Positions 1-13,129 of a DNA stretch of 64,000 bases are shown in pieces (within the stretch, counting starts at the first letter, position 1; every line of letters starts with the position of its first letter). The translations under genes were made by a program, and so were the position numbers. Where the stretch lies: positions 14,758,501 to 14,822,500 of the forward strand of contig NC_135241.1 of NCBI RefSeq assembly GCF_947623445.1. The letters are read 5' to 3'. Under the pieces are notes generated by a model. It was not told the origin of the DNA. It searched no databases and saw only the letters and a list, made by a program, of their open reading frames with translations. Origin of the DNA: Clavelina lepadiformis. Its lineage: Eukaryota; Chordata; Ascidiacea; Aplousobranchia; Clavelinidae.

Positions 1-1981
1 TCGGTATGACAAAATTTTTATTTCTAATAATTCTGCCCATGCTTCTTTTTTTTTGATACAAAATTTTTTGTTTGGTGCACTAAACAAATTGTGCTGCGGT
101 GGACAGTTGTTGCATTCAGGCATGCAACATATACGTGTCATTTTTATATTGCAGTCTCAATCTGTAAGCATACCTGTACATATTTAGGCCTAGTTTCAAA
201 GAGTTTTATAAATTTCTCACCATTGTAAACTTCAAAGTTAACCAAATTAAGCTGTACCTATAGGCTATACTGATATATACGCTTACAAACATCACCTTCC
301 CCTAGTCATAGTTCTTTCTCCATAAGGCTACATTAAGTCCAAAGGCCCAACCTAAGTCAAACGGAAGTGCCAGAACTGAAGCGTTACGAGGTTGAAATAA
401 AAACGGTACTTCCCCTAGCAGTTTCCTATCATGTTCTTCTATCGTTGGTCGTAGGGTAGGCAAGCCAGTGTTTGTCCGACGAGGTTTGCATTCATTCGAA
501 CATGCCAAAGCGATGCATATTGGAGTTTTGAAGTGTGGTAGAAAAAAGTATAAGAGAAGAGACTGTATGGTCAGGAAGATTGCCACAAATTGTACATATG
601 GTAATTACAACTGATATATTCTGTCGGCTACATTTGGGCACTGAAAGACAAATAGTGTGACTATTTTCAGATTTGACCCAACTGGTGTACCCCCTTGTTT
701 AAACAATAATCATTTTAGCTGATAATATTTGTTTAGGTTACGTGAAGAAATTGTTTAGAGAGCTTCTAAGGAGAGTAGCTGAAGTTTTTGCTGAGTTTGC
801 AGAAGATACTTTTCCTAAAAAAGGTTCAATTATTTTATTTTTCCATGTTTGTTTCCAATTTTTGAAATATTTTTATATTTTCATAATTTTACTCTCTCAT
901 TGAAGCGTATTGTTTTCGTTTACTCGTACACGCACAACTAACTCGACCAACTGTTCTCTTGTACTCTCTTCTCGGGGTCAGCTAGTTTTTCGCACAGCGG
1001 GGGCGCGTCGTAACAAGAAAAGCTTCTAGAAATGTATCACTTTTAGAAATACTTAATTTACATTTTTACATGTGTTCCGCGTAACAAACACCTTTATTAG
1101 ACTATATCATAGTAAATTTAACAAAGAAAGAAAAGCAAGATAACAATTATATACTTCTTTATAAGTTATAACAAACATGTGGAATGGATTCGAAATAAAA
1201 CAATTATCATTTTTAGTTTTTGCGTCTAGAAGCTTATTGAAGATTTCTATTTACCAAATCTAGCCCTTGACTGGACAAAATTTTGATAAATATAAAAAAA
1301 TATATATTTTTTCAGCAAAGCAGTAATAATTGAGGTTTAAGAATTTTTTTCGTGAATGGTAAGAAATCATTTTTTTGATAATGCAAGTTAGCGAATAACC
1401 AAAACACACAATACTGTATTAAGATTTCACATACTGTTCCATCGGAATGCATAGTAATATCAAAAGTGGAGCAGGTATGTACGCCAATCTTTAGCACAAA
1501 AAAAAACTATTTATGTAAACAACCCAAGTTTTACTATGAAACTGAAACATTATTTGGAGTTTGGACAGCAAAATTTTGTTTACTGAGTACTATTATCATC
1601 CCAAGCAAAAGAGAAGAACTTCATCTAACATTTTTGCAGTGGATTTTGAATGCAAATAAGCAATAATGAAGGCTGCTGAAAATCAGTAAATGTAGATTTA
1701 AACCCTCACAAAAGCCGTTGCTTTAAGAGTTAACCCGAAGAATGGGAAAAATATTTTCTATCACATTAGCAATAATTCAACAAAAGATACAAAAAATCGT
1801 TAACTTGAATTATTTTCTTTGTATTACTGGTAAATACCAGTGGTTGATGTTAAACTGAATGCAAATCTGGTAAACAAAATTAAACTTTCAAAAAAATGAT
1901 CACAATCAAATATTGATTTTACGGGTTATTTGCAATACTTAGTAGCGTATCAGACATAGCTAGCACTGGATATTTAACATA
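1..1981. other. 3' flank of RABGEF1, no supported gene
   Basis: AT-rich non-coding DNA. Open frames here are short, have no recognisable motif and no convincing splice context. The part next to 1981 is probably the 3' UTR and flank of the minus-strand gene. A reverse-complement AATAAA near 1092 is a possible but unproven polyadenylation signal. Confidence 0.5.
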
Positions 1982-4900
1982 CTAATTCTGTTGATTCGAT
2001 ATAACAGTTGGAACAAGTGGGGGTGGCAAGTTGTCTTTTGTAGCAATGTCATCGTCCAGTGCAGACGTATACTGATTGCGATGTTTGGAAGAAGTTGCTG
2101 TACCTGCAGCATTTTCTTCTCTCAAAAAAAAGTTTCGAGTAGGTGAAGTAGAAGAAGTAGAAGATTCATCACTCATTGCACCGTCACTACCTAATGGGTA
2201 GTTGATGTGGGGAAGTTGTTTTGCTAGGGCTTTATCAACTTCCATTTTAAAACGTTTTGAGTGAAGTTCTATACCTTTTTTCATACCAATTGCTTCTTGG
2301 AACAGTTTTTCTGTTCTAAAATCAAACAAAAAGAAATTACTTTGTGTGCAAATAATAATAGCCGTTGATTTTTTCTGAAATGCAAATGCACATCGGTTCC
2401 AACATAGGTTGAGTTGTAAGCTGACAGAGGCTGGACTAACAAGCAACTTATTGTGCACAAAAGGTTTGACTGACAAAATCTTTAAATGGAGTTTTTGAAC
2501 AATTGTTTAATGCAGGGGTGTGCAACCTTTTGTACAAGAGGGCCAGATCCCAACAACTGGTTGAAACCGCGGGCCACACCTTTAATTAACATACACGTAG
2601 TTAAAAGCACAAAATCAATAACAGTTTCTTTCGTTATTGGTCTTGTGACTTTATTAGGGGTTATCTCCTTGCAGAAATATAAGTTAAGACGCAGCTAACT
2701 GCTCAGCAATTGACATCTTTGTGAATTGCGTTCTTGCTTTGCACAAGCTAGCCGTTAGGCCCTAATCGTCTGTCTGTGACGCAACAATACCCTAACGGTT
2801 AGGGTATTGTTACGTCACAGACATTCAGCCAAGGTTTGATTCAGCACTGCAAAGGGATTGGAATTGATTGCACATAGCAGACTAAACTAAATTAAAACTC
2901 GTTTCGCGGGCCGCACACCGTTCAAAATTGTCACTTCTCCGCGGGCCGCATATTTTTCCTTTGCGGGCCGCATTTGGCCCGCGGGTTGCACACCCCTGGT
3001 TTAATGTATGGCTTTGCACTGATACTTTGTTACTAGACTACCAGTGTTTTATCAACTAATGTGAATGGGTAAGATTTATATAATCTGGTGCAAAGGTTTA
3101 TCATTTGGCCCTCCAGTGGCGAAAAAATTCATGACATGATCTGCAATACAGCATCTTTATAATGATTAATTATAGGTGTTTTAGTGCAACACTTTTCACA
3201 GGTAAGCACATTGACATGTTCTATCATATTGTAGAAATCCTGGAAGGTATCTCTCTAGTGGTGAAAATACCTAAACGCGAATACCAACATGTATCAGTTA
3301 GTAATTTTTCACAGTGAATAGTATAGCCAAATTCTTTCCCTACTTGGGATTAGTGAAGGAGTTTATAAGATATCATTCTAATGGCAAAATAAGTTAAATT
3401 TTGATTAATTTTAAATTGGATGCCTTGTAAATAAATCCTGTAAATAGCCATCTATGACAACATTGCCCAAGGTTGCTATGAACTGAATGATTTTTTGATG
3501 AAATTGTTTTTTTTTCTGAAACTGCCGCAAACATGGAATTAGTTTCTTCTTAGTGCTTTTTTATGCGCAGTTGTTTCATTTTAATTATGTTTTAATGTTT
3601 TCTTATTAAATTGTTTTTTTTAATTTCAACCAATGCAGAGTCTTGTTATCTTGTAATATCTATAAAGGTAATAATAAAAGGTATGCCTTCTTAGGTAAGA
3701 ATGTAGGCATGAAATGCACAATCTCTAATACCTTTCGTGAAGTGATGCCAACTCCTTCAAATTTTGGTACATTAGTTTGAGTCCTTGGCACATGTTGTTG
3801 TCTTCGTGCTCCATTAACCTATTTGTTACAGTCATCTCACCATTCATGTATGCATCAAACTCTGCCTGGGTGAGAGAGAGACTTGCTGCATTTAGGCCGT
3901 TTTCTGAATTTTCAATAAATGACACAGCGCAGCACTATAATAAAATAAGCAAATTAATTTGTAATTTTTATTTAAAAAAAAATAGTAATAGTTTTACACG
4001 AAAAGAAGTGTGACTACAATATTAATGTCAAAATTTAGTTTATTTCATATAATGTTAAATAGAAACAATTGTGAAATAGGACAGATATACCGTAAAACCT
4101 CTATTTCACCGCCATAGCGCTCTATTTTTCAACTCTTGTTTAAAAGTGGCGTTCTATTAGAGGTGACGTTCAATTAGAGGTTGGCGCTCTATTTTTCGAC
4201 TAGCTGGTCAGAATTTTGAAATAAAGTTTATTAATGAAAAGAAAAAACACCAAACACATTTACCGGTATATACAGGTAATTAGAAAATATACTAATATAA
4301 TTAAATAATAATATAATTATGAGTAGAGACCTGCTAATACAATTCCGCCGCTAAAAGTGGTGTTCTATTAGAGGTGGCGTTCAATTAGAGGGAGGCGCTC
4401 TATTTTTCTACCCTTCTTTAAAAGTGGCGTTCTATTAGAGGTGGCGTTCAAATAGAGGTGGCGCTCAAATAGAGGTTTTACGGTAACTTATATTTCTTTA
4501 CTGATTAAGTTTCGTACCAGGTTTGTGAAGAAATAGGCATCTTCTCCTGACATAATACGAGTTGGATTTGAAAACCTTGTAATGAAGCGTTGGTTTGACT
4601 TCAGAAGAGGAGGATTTGCTTTTAGTATAATGTAAATTAGAGCTGGAAGGTATTCATCTGCACTAGCTGGGGTACCATCATTCTAAATATAAGTCACTTA
4701 TTTGGTGGCTATTTAGTAATGGGTGGATACTAATGCTTTACCCTACAAGCAGTATCATACATACTGCACTGAACTACAAATGGAAATACTGTTATCTGTT
4801 TTTCAGTCTTTAATTTTTGTACACTACATAGGTTGTCTACTACTGTACAAACATTGTCATCAATAAACATGGACAAATAGATCATACCTTTGAAGACTTA

Positions 4901-7900
4901 ATGGCTTCAAAAATATTTTTACTGCACTGTGTTACACAAGCAATCTTGTCTTGAGGAGCCCTTTTTGAGTCCATTTCAATAATAGCTACAAAACAATAAT
5001 ACGTTTTATAACATAACAAACATTTATAGCTACTACTTAACTTTTCAGAGACAACAACTTGCGAACTAAAGTAAGTTATGTTTTTGATAACCCATTTTGT
5101 CAAACTATTATAAATGAAGCTATTCTGAAAATGACACAACATACGGTAATTAAAATTAAAGGATAAGAAATAGATAGTTTATAAAGTTTTTTCTATCGTC
5201 AATTTTGCAGCTTGCGATCAAGGGCGGTTTACATGTTTTTATCTAACTGAAGTTTCAGCTGGCACTTCTTTTTGTTGACAATAGTTAATCGATAAAACCT
5301 TCTTGAACTTAATATAATTTGCTTTTTGTAGTAATTGTTGTAGAGAATCGACAGTATATTGTAGTGGCTGCTCACTGTACCTTATGTTTCATTGCAGCTT
5401 GCTGTACCTTTATATGCAGCCTACATTCAAGGACAGCTTACAATCAAATATGCTAACGATACATAGTTCCACAAAAAAATGTTTCTAACATTAACCTATT
5501 ACAATGGTTTTCAACCTTTTTCATACAGTGACCCATTTTGCAACCCAATATAATCAAACGACCCCCTTCCACAATTTTCAGCTAAACATATATGTAACGC
5601 TGTTGTGTATTCACAAGCGCAAAATAAATGCTCTCGCGACCCCTAGAAAAAAGGCTAATGAGTAATGATCCCCATCGGGGTCGCAACCTCCAGGTTGAAA
5701 ACCACCGGTCTATTAAGTAAAATTTACTGTCCACTAATCCCATGAACTTCATGTTAAGTTTGTATAAATTCTTAAGTAATAAATCATACCTGTAATAGCT
5801 TTTAATGTGAAATCAGAAACAAATGGTTTCTGCTCATCAATATTTGCATCTAACATCGACGCCGTAATCCAATGTAAATTTCTGATTCTGGTCTACAAAT
5901 GTTAATTGAAAAGAGATTAGTTTAGCTGAGAAACCATCCATGTACAATCTGCGAGAGTATTGTATTCATGCAACCAATTACATTTGCAAAATAAAATAAG
6001 CTAAAAAAGGTTTCTTGCTATACATTCATTGAAACAACACATAAAATAGTTTTGTTTAAATGCAGCTACTCTTATTATACATGATTAAAAAAGAACGCAA
6101 CGATTTAAAACAACATAATTTTCATGACAGGACACACAATAAAGACACAGTTTACTTTGCTATTATACTTTGTCAGCAACTTTATAGCTAAATGCAAGGT
6201 TAAGCTTAGTATAAAAATAAGGTGAAGTGTAATATGATAAATATTAGTATTGCAATTTTACCTTAATAGTTATATGTATCCACTAACATATCATGTCACC
6301 TGGACTGTCAGATCCTGGGCTTCATCATCAGTTTGGTCATTACAAAAAACATGCCTGTACAGCCTGGTCATTATGAAGCGCTCAATATTGTCTAAAATTT
6401 TCTCCTGATGAGAGTCAGACATATATCCCTTGTAAGCAGCATGTGATATCACTCGTTCCTTCATGAAGTGATAAAAATCTTGAACCATGGCTGACTGTTG
6501 TTCTATTGTATGATTCTATGAAGAGTAAATAATACACATTAAAAAACAAAAAGAAGAACAAATACCGTATAGGAAATTTGTATTTTACAGCATGACATTG
6601 GAACTCCATCACACTAAAAACCATCGCTATATGCTAGTTAAAACAGTTATGCATCTATCATTATCAGCCTTCTACTTCATTAGGCATAAACTTCGAGATA
6701 AAGATGATAGCAAGAAGAAAAATGACATTCTACAAAAATGAACTCTAAATTTGTAATTGAACAGTGCAGTGTTAATAGCAATTACCAGTAATATCTCAGC
6801 AAATAACGCCTTCTTTTCTATAAATTGTTATACACCTGAGTGGAAAGCCAACTGGTGTTATTCAACCTTATTGTCATACAGTATATACCACATGGCTTTG
6901 CCCATATAAAAAAGTGCTTACATAGCATTTGCAAGGAATGAATCAGATACGTTAACTGTACCCGTAAATAAACCTTAGTCAAGGGTAGGCTAACTTTAAA
7001 ACCACTGCATCTTGCTTGTCACTACAACATTAATTGGTACCACAAACAAGAAGTCAGTCCACCTTATAACTACGAAAGGAACAAACACATAAGTACCTCA
7101 ATGTGGCTCACCTATCACTGTTAAAACAGCACTACAAATGAAGGAGGTACTATGTATTTTTTAAAAACATTTCGGTAAACGTTATGTAAGATAGAAAAAT
7201 AATCAATTATAATTATTCGTGCATGAGCAATAATACTTATACTATATTCCAAATCCAGATGGATAATCTTCTTCATGTGTGTGTAAGAAAATAAGCTTAT
7301 CCAGCATCATGTGCATTACTAGTAACTTATAAGGTGTTGTACCAAGCAAGTGCCACACTACTTTATTTGAATTATGAGCTGCTTTTCATGCCACATTTCA
7401 TGCCTGCAGAATGCAATCAAAGAAAATTTCATGCCTGCATTCAACCAAATTATTGGCACTCTAGGAGTAATTTTGGTTTCTTTTCAAGTATCTCTTTTTT
7501 TTGTTGTCCAGGGCCTGACTTGCTGCTTAACATTTATTACAAACATATAACAACCGCCTTCAGTGGATACTTTTACAGGCTGCACTAGGCCACATAATCA
7601 TGCTTTACATTTCAATCTTGATAAGGATCTTTACAACATCTTTTGCAAAGAGTGGCCAGAAATATTTCAATAAAGGGCAAATATGAAATGATAATTAATT
7701 TTACCAAAAAAATTCCACACTTCAAAGAATTTAACACCCGTGTTGCGTAATAAACACACACATAGATTATCTTAAATTACAAGCTCTTACTGTGTTAGAA
7801 TGAAGTTTTTCTAAAAATATTCTACATTGTTTCATCATATCTTTTGCGGCTGGCTCTGAAAATTCTTGAAGAAAATTATGAAAATCTCGTGATGCTCGTT

Positions 7901-10900
7901 TGCTTTCATAACTCTGTTGTCTGTCTGGTAAGGTTGATTGATGTAAAGATGACCCTGATAAAGATGACATTATTTTAATTACTGTAGTACCATTTTTTAG
8001 AAAAAATTTCATGTAAATGCAAACACAGAGTTATCAATTAGTACTTGCTATCAATTCTTTAAAATAAAAAAAGTTTATTTGCCAGATTCATAATAATAAT
8101 TCTAAAATGGGCTTACTCTTTGATGGGGAACTTTTCACAGATTTTTGTGCTAAGTTCTGGGTAAAACCAGATGTTGATTCTGATACAGGGGAAAAGAAAT
8201 TCTTAAGTGTACGGCTGCGAAATCCCTTTGACTGAACTTTTTTTTCTTCAAATTCCTTAAATGATCTAATAACAAAGTTAATCTGTTGTTAATATTTAGG
8301 CACATCAAAAAACTCTTTTCTAACAAAATAGAGTGAAACTTTATTAGAAAGCAATCATGATGTCCAAAAAAATGCCAATGTGAAAGAATATGAGTCTCAT
8401 TGAATCAGGGTAATTGAATACATTATTACTAGAGTGCAAAGTTTTGGAAGTTATGACTCATACACAGAAAACAAAAAATTTTTCAAAAACTTTTTATCTA
8501 ACATTATTTCAGTCTGTTTGGGATTTGTCCCTTTATTGTGTTTTATCCGATTTTGTGTTTAATCATGATGACTATTAAAAAAGTTTCACTGTATTCACAA
8601 AGGACTTAGTCTAAAAAATAAATTTTAATACAAACAAATGAATTTAGGATATCTGAAAAATGAAGACAATATTGTTCCACGAACTCTAAATGCAACATCA
8701 TAGTCTATAAATGTTACTATTTGTCAAGGAACTAACTCGAAAGTTAGATTTAATCCTAAGTTTCCAGGAACAAAATCTCCTAATCCAGTGTATTAAACAT
8801 ATTACGTCACAAGAGTCTAGCCAGTGAATTTACCAGCAGCTAATAAATTTGTTTTGCGTGGCTGGGACTTCAACATGTTAACTAATAAGATACATAGGCA
8901 GAGGTTGCAAGAAAATTTAAACGTACAATATTAAAATCATCATTAAAAGAGACGCTATTAGATTTTTACTTATCTTATTAGATTACACTAAACTTGTCAT
9001 GCTACTTTATAATGCAACATGCAAAAAGACTGTGAAGTAATTTAGGGCGCTGCGTTTTTTTTTACTGAAAAATGATGCTGCAAACCAAAAAGAGCTGACC
9101 AAACCAATCCACTGCAATTAATTAAAAAAATACTAAGATTACCCAAAACGACTTTGAGTAAAAGGCATTTGACAGTTGTAAGCCATTAATATCTCGTAAG
9201 TGATTTAAGTAAAGAATTTATTTTGAACTTGACTCTAATCTATGAACTTTTTGCTTTTAAATATTAAAAGTTGGCCTGCGAGGCTCTGTCTAATATGGGT
9301 TATGAGTATGACGTTATGTACTATGTCCATACAAATGAGGACACCATTTTACACCAATGACAGAATAAAATCATGACATCAAGTTCACAATAGCCTCACT
9401 AATTCTATCAAATCAATTAATTCTCGTTTCTCTTCCATACTTAACTGATTACACTCTTAGTTTTATTCACAACATATTTAGGAGAGGGGTTATTAAGCCA
9501 CAGAAACCCAATTGTTCGGGCCACAGGCCCTTTTCTTTCATCACACTTCCTTGTTTGTGATTACTTATCGGCTACAGGAAAACATATAATAGGCGAGTAT
9601 TCAATGTTGAATATCGTTCAACGTTCAAATTATATATACACTACAAATTAGCAACTATTGTACATACAAATATGAGAATACATTTAATTTTAAGGCATTA
9701 TGAATTGGTTTCTAAGACCTAAAATCCTTAAAAAATAAAAAAGTTTTCAGTTGGAGATAAAGCGAGAATTTTAGATCCAGCTTTTAAAAACTATTGCCTC
9801 AATGCAATGCAATCCTAAATATACCACTGGTGTTATTTAAACATTTCTTAGTTTATTCACCTTATATTGCTAATATCAATAAAATTAATATGGGTGTAAC
9901 GTCTGGTATTGCGCACCTTCAGAAATGATACTACTAAAACGTGTCCATGTGCTTTGATAACATCCATATCAGAAACTACTACAGGAGCCTACCAATTTAT
10001 AGCTAACACTAACTGTAATTAGCAATGCACAAAATAAGCACATAATCCACATGGTGTACATATAGTGCACAACCATACTTTGAAGAACAGCATTAAGCAT
10101 GTATTTTCAAACTATAATTATTTTATATAGCATATAGAATGATTAGGCATTTAGTTTTGCTTGGCATTTTCACTGTAACCTACTGAAGGCTGCTAGTGAG
10201 AGATTTGAGAAAATGAAAAAGTTCCTTCCTCTAAAAATATGAAATATGTAGTATGAGTAAAGGCACATGCTAAAATAAAAATTATAATCACACCTGGAAA
10301 GTGAAGTTGGTTCTGTGCTAGAACGCTGGGTGGAAGACTCTTTATGATGAGAAGTTGATGCTACACTTGAAATTGCCTCTGCATTCTGCTGCTGCTGTAA
10401 CATTCTCTGTGCAGGTGACTGCAGAACGCGGCCACTGGCAAGATTTTCTTGTTCTTGAAGCTTTTTAGCATATTCATGATCAAGGTTTATCTGGTTTTGC
10501 TGATACACCTCTCGCCAACATTTTGAACAATATCCCTGGATACACATAAGTAACAAAGTAAAGAGAACATAAAAACAAGTTGAAAACATAATCAAGTACA
10601 TACTATTGCTATACATTTAGTAAGCTAATGAACCTCTAATCAGTCTAATGGGTAACCTCTAAGCTAACGGATATTTTAACTGAATACTGTATAATTAAGG
10701 GCTGTTTTATGATTTATTGCACGATATCAACAATGAGTACGTCTATGTTCAAAATTTATTGGTTATTTCTATGCATAGGCTGGTCCTAGAAACCTTTGCA
10801 AAGTGGAACATAAGATGAAAAAATCTTTTGATTTCTCATCACTCAAGCCCCAGTTACTGAGCTAGCCTTTGTGCAAGTTCCGAGTGTCACACATTTTAAA

Positions 10901-11289
10901 GTTGAGTTTTTTGATATAGTATTACCCAAATTTAAAACTGTCAGAACCAGGCCCACTGAACAGGAGTAAGTGTCATTAAAACCTTACACAAGGCCATCAC
11001 AATGGTATAGCACCACTGGGTATCGAACACGAAACACGAGCCGCATTTATTGCAAGGCCAGTGCTCGAACCCCTCAGCTACCGAGCCGACACCGACATAA
11101 GTCCCTCATCAGTGTATATCAAAATTAAGAATTACACGCTATTTAAATTACAAGATGTAATTTATGTAAATTATTCCATAATACTGTAATGAGAGTTTTG
11201 CTAACCTGCCACTCGGAATTTCCGTAAAATCCACAACCAGATTTACACAATAATTCGGACTGATCAACATGAATACCTCTTCGTTGCAT
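1982..11289 (-). CDS. RABGEF1: RABGEF1 / Rabex-5, Rab5 guanine nucleotide exchange factor
   Basis: Activates Rab5-family GTPases on early endosomes and binds ubiquitin. Ten coding exons, all with GT-AG borders and compatible phases, give 585 residues: 11289-11206, 10535-10294, 8265-8117, 7954-7791, 6515-6300, 5892-5790, 4985-4888, 4682-4518, 3934-3732, 2315-1982. Residues 5-35 form an A20-type zinc finger ([20 protein letters not shown]), with Cys15, Cys19, Cys31 and Cys34 as ligands. A MIU-like ubiquitin-binding helix follows ([11 protein letters not shown], Ala51). A helical bundle spans about 170-285. The VPS9 domain spans about 290-430, with [19 protein letters not shown] and [15 protein letters not shown]. 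Asp361 and Tyr402 match the catalytic Asp/Tyr pair of Rabex-5, including the 41-residue spacing. The family is usually about 490 residues; the extra length is low-complexity linker and a Ser/Thr-rich tail. The start is the ATG just before the family-typical RRGIHVDQS. Confidence 0.95.
2513..2998. mobile_element. hAT non-autonomous element with 8-bp TSD, in RABGEF1 intron 9
   Basis: Terminal inverted repeats CAGGGGTGTGCAACC / GGTTGCACACCCCTG are flanked by perfect 8-bp target duplications GTTTAATG (2505-2512 and 2999-3006). The 486-bp body has GGGCCGCA-type subterminal motifs and an internal 26-bp-arm palindrome (2771-2796 with 2798-2823, one mismatch, 1-nt loop). It has no transposase. The 8-bp duplication and CAGNG ends are diagnostic of hAT. 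Confidence 0.93.
4090..4483. mobile_element. TA-flanked MITE in RABGEF1 intron 8
   Basis: Ends are CCGTAAAACCTCTATTT and its complement, with TA on both sides (4088-4089, 4484-4485). Inside are repeated units such as GGCGTTCTATTAGAGGTGGC in both orientations. Non-coding, 394 bp. TA duplication suggests a Tc1/mariner-type transposase, though the family is not identified. Its right end lies 34 bp from the splice donor of RABGEF1 exon 8. Confidence 0.8.
5502..5707. mobile_element. Short, decayed hAT-like MITE in RABGEF1 intron 6
   Basis: A 206-bp body with ends CAATGGTTTTCAACC and GGTTGAAAACCACCG. Flanking octamers ACCTATTA and GTCTATTA match at 6 of 8 positions, so the target duplication has eroded. 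The interior is A+T rich with GACCC motifs. No coding capacity. Confidence 0.65.
8331..8591. mobile_element. pogo/mariner-like MITE in RABGEF1 intron 2
   Basis: Imperfect inverted ends of about 30 bp (GAGTGAAACTTTATTAGAAA against CAGTGAAACTTTTTTAATAG), flanked by TA at 8329-8330 and 8592-8593. The 261-bp body is non-coding. CAGT-type ends with TA duplications resemble pogo/Tigger elements; family assignment is an inference. Confidence 0.6.
10935..11092 (-). repeat. tRNA-derived SINE in RABGEF1 intron 1
   Basis: The reverse strand reads like a tRNA head: GGTAGCTGAGGGGTTCGAGC (A-box-like, near 11082-11063), then after about 35 nt GTGTTCGATACCC (B-box-like, near 11030-11018), followed by an unrelated tail of about 80 nt. 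The acceptor stem does not pair well and the anticodon loop is distorted, so this is a SINE and not a functional tRNA gene. The left border is approximate. Confidence 0.65.
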
Positions 11290-11336
11290 TATGCTGCCTT
11301 AATTTTTATAAAACCCTGCAGACAGATAAACAAAAC
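11290..11336 (-). promoter_or_regulatory. 3' splice acceptor just upstream of the RABGEF1 start codon
   Basis: On the minus strand a pyrimidine-rich tract followed by CTGTCTGCAG ends at 11316. It leaves only 26 nt (11315-11290) before the ATG. This is either the 3' end of an intron in the 5' UTR or, if the animal is a tunicate, a spliced-leader trans-splice site. No upstream non-coding exon could be recognised. Confidence 0.5.
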
Positions 11337-13129
11337 AATTACCAGACTACAGATGACTTAAGATGCGGCTTCCACACAAAAATAATTTTAACGGGTATAA
11401 TCCTCCCGATATAAATTTTGGCGTAAAAAGTCTGAACCCGTCTTTTTAGAAAACAAACAAAATTCCAAAATTTCCTACAACTTTTTGTTGAAACCAGGGC
11501 TATCTTACATCTAACAGCACTTTAAACTTGAGCTCGCTGAATGCAGTCTCGCTTTTTGCCAAAAAATTGATTTCAAGCCAATTAACGAGTTCTGTGGTGG
11601 TTGTGTGAACTTCGTTGTGGCATTTTCTATGCTGGCAACCTTGAATAAGTTATGATTTCATCTACCAAGGGAGTGACTTATTCTTCGATTATACTGTATT
11701 CATAGTAAGCAATAGTGGAAAATGTGGCCATGTACGCATGAGATTCATCAACAGGCAGGCTGTTGTTAATAATGGATGCGTTCAAGATTGCCTCTCAGAA
11801 GTCGTTTATGATAAGATCTATTTGTATTAGGTTATATTGCGGCCATTCCTTCCAACTATACATGGGTGCCAGCAGAAAATTTTCAAATGGTACGCAGTAA
11901 GTTGTTATATACCAGTAATGATACAATTGTATTATGCTCTATAAATCAACATTGTGTCCAGGGACGTTAAGGGTCTTTTTGAAAGCTTGGTCTGAAATTC
12001 TCACGCTTGTCAAACCCACCTCAAATGCAAAGAACGCAAAAATTTTGCCCCTTTATGCCTCAAAAATATGCCTTGCGCCTTGAAAAAATGACTCAAAATG
12101 AATCATATGGCAAATTATTGCGGATAATTCTAAAAAGCTGCATACAACAATTTTATAACGCGGTATAACCCGCTTCTTTTATCTTTTGTGATAAACAAAG
12201 CTGGTTTTGGGTATTTGTTTCAACGTTATACATATCGTTTGTAAAATAACCATTTGTATTATAAAATTCTCTGTTGGTATATCGCATTTCTCAGTTGCTG
12301 CACAGGTGATAAGTGCCATTTATAAAGCAGTGTGCTTGCGTATAGGCTGCTAATTAATTGCCAGTAAAGGACAAAAACTAATTATGGTTGGTTCTTTGTA
12401 TTAAATTATTTAGCATGAAGCAAAGAGTAATTTTGTTTGATAAGACGTTTTAATCAGTGACGTAGCCTACTTTAAATGGAGTTCAGGAAGGGGGGCAACA
12501 GTTTTTATAATATGGTTCTAAAATTCCTACGTTTATTCCACCTTGCCCAAAATAGGTGGGGTGCAAAAATTTTGGGTTATTGTGCATGACAAACCCTTTA
12601 CAGTGTCTCAAAATTTAAACTATTCTCATATTTTACATAAAATTCCTGCCAATTTATATTTTACAATTTTAAACACTGTACAGAACTATCTTTTGACACC
12701 GTGTACCCACCTATTACATGTTACTCTATTATGGTGTAAGCCAAAATATTGTTGCATGCAATCCAAAAATTGGGTTCTTATGGGGTCATGGCTCAAAGGG
12801 CCCGCCAATACGCTTGGTTTTAATGTGATTAGTTGATTACGTATGATTACATGTGATACAAGTTATTAAACGTGGTAATTATAACCAATGATGTATCTCA
12901 TCAGTGGGTGGTAAATATGACTCTGAAACCAGCACGGTGACAGCCTAAAGCTTTTCAAGTTTAATAAATATAAATTCAGAAAACACAGCTTAGAAATGGT
13001 ACGCACGTACATAAATATACGCTGCGGGCGCCTATGTTGCATCTTGCTTATCTTCCACCATGCCTCCTCCTAGGTCTGAAATACGGTAGTGGTCGCTTAC
13101 AATTGGCTACGAAGTAACTTGGTGATAAC
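11337..13129. other. Intergenic, 5' flank of RABGEF1
   Basis: Contains the presumed promoter region of the minus-strand RABGEF1 gene. No coding exon, RNA gene or clean repeat border was recognised. A stretch near 12480-12800 with lone long frames looks like old transposon debris, without identifiable ends. Confidence 0.4.

Noticed and set aside
302-586. 94-codon minus-strand frame
   Set aside because: No family signature and no splice context linking it to RABGEF1, whose last exon is already complete.
11018-11082. Possible functional tRNA gene on the minus strand
   Set aside because: Acceptor and anticodon stems do not pair; only A/B-box-like sequences remain, so a SINE is the better call.
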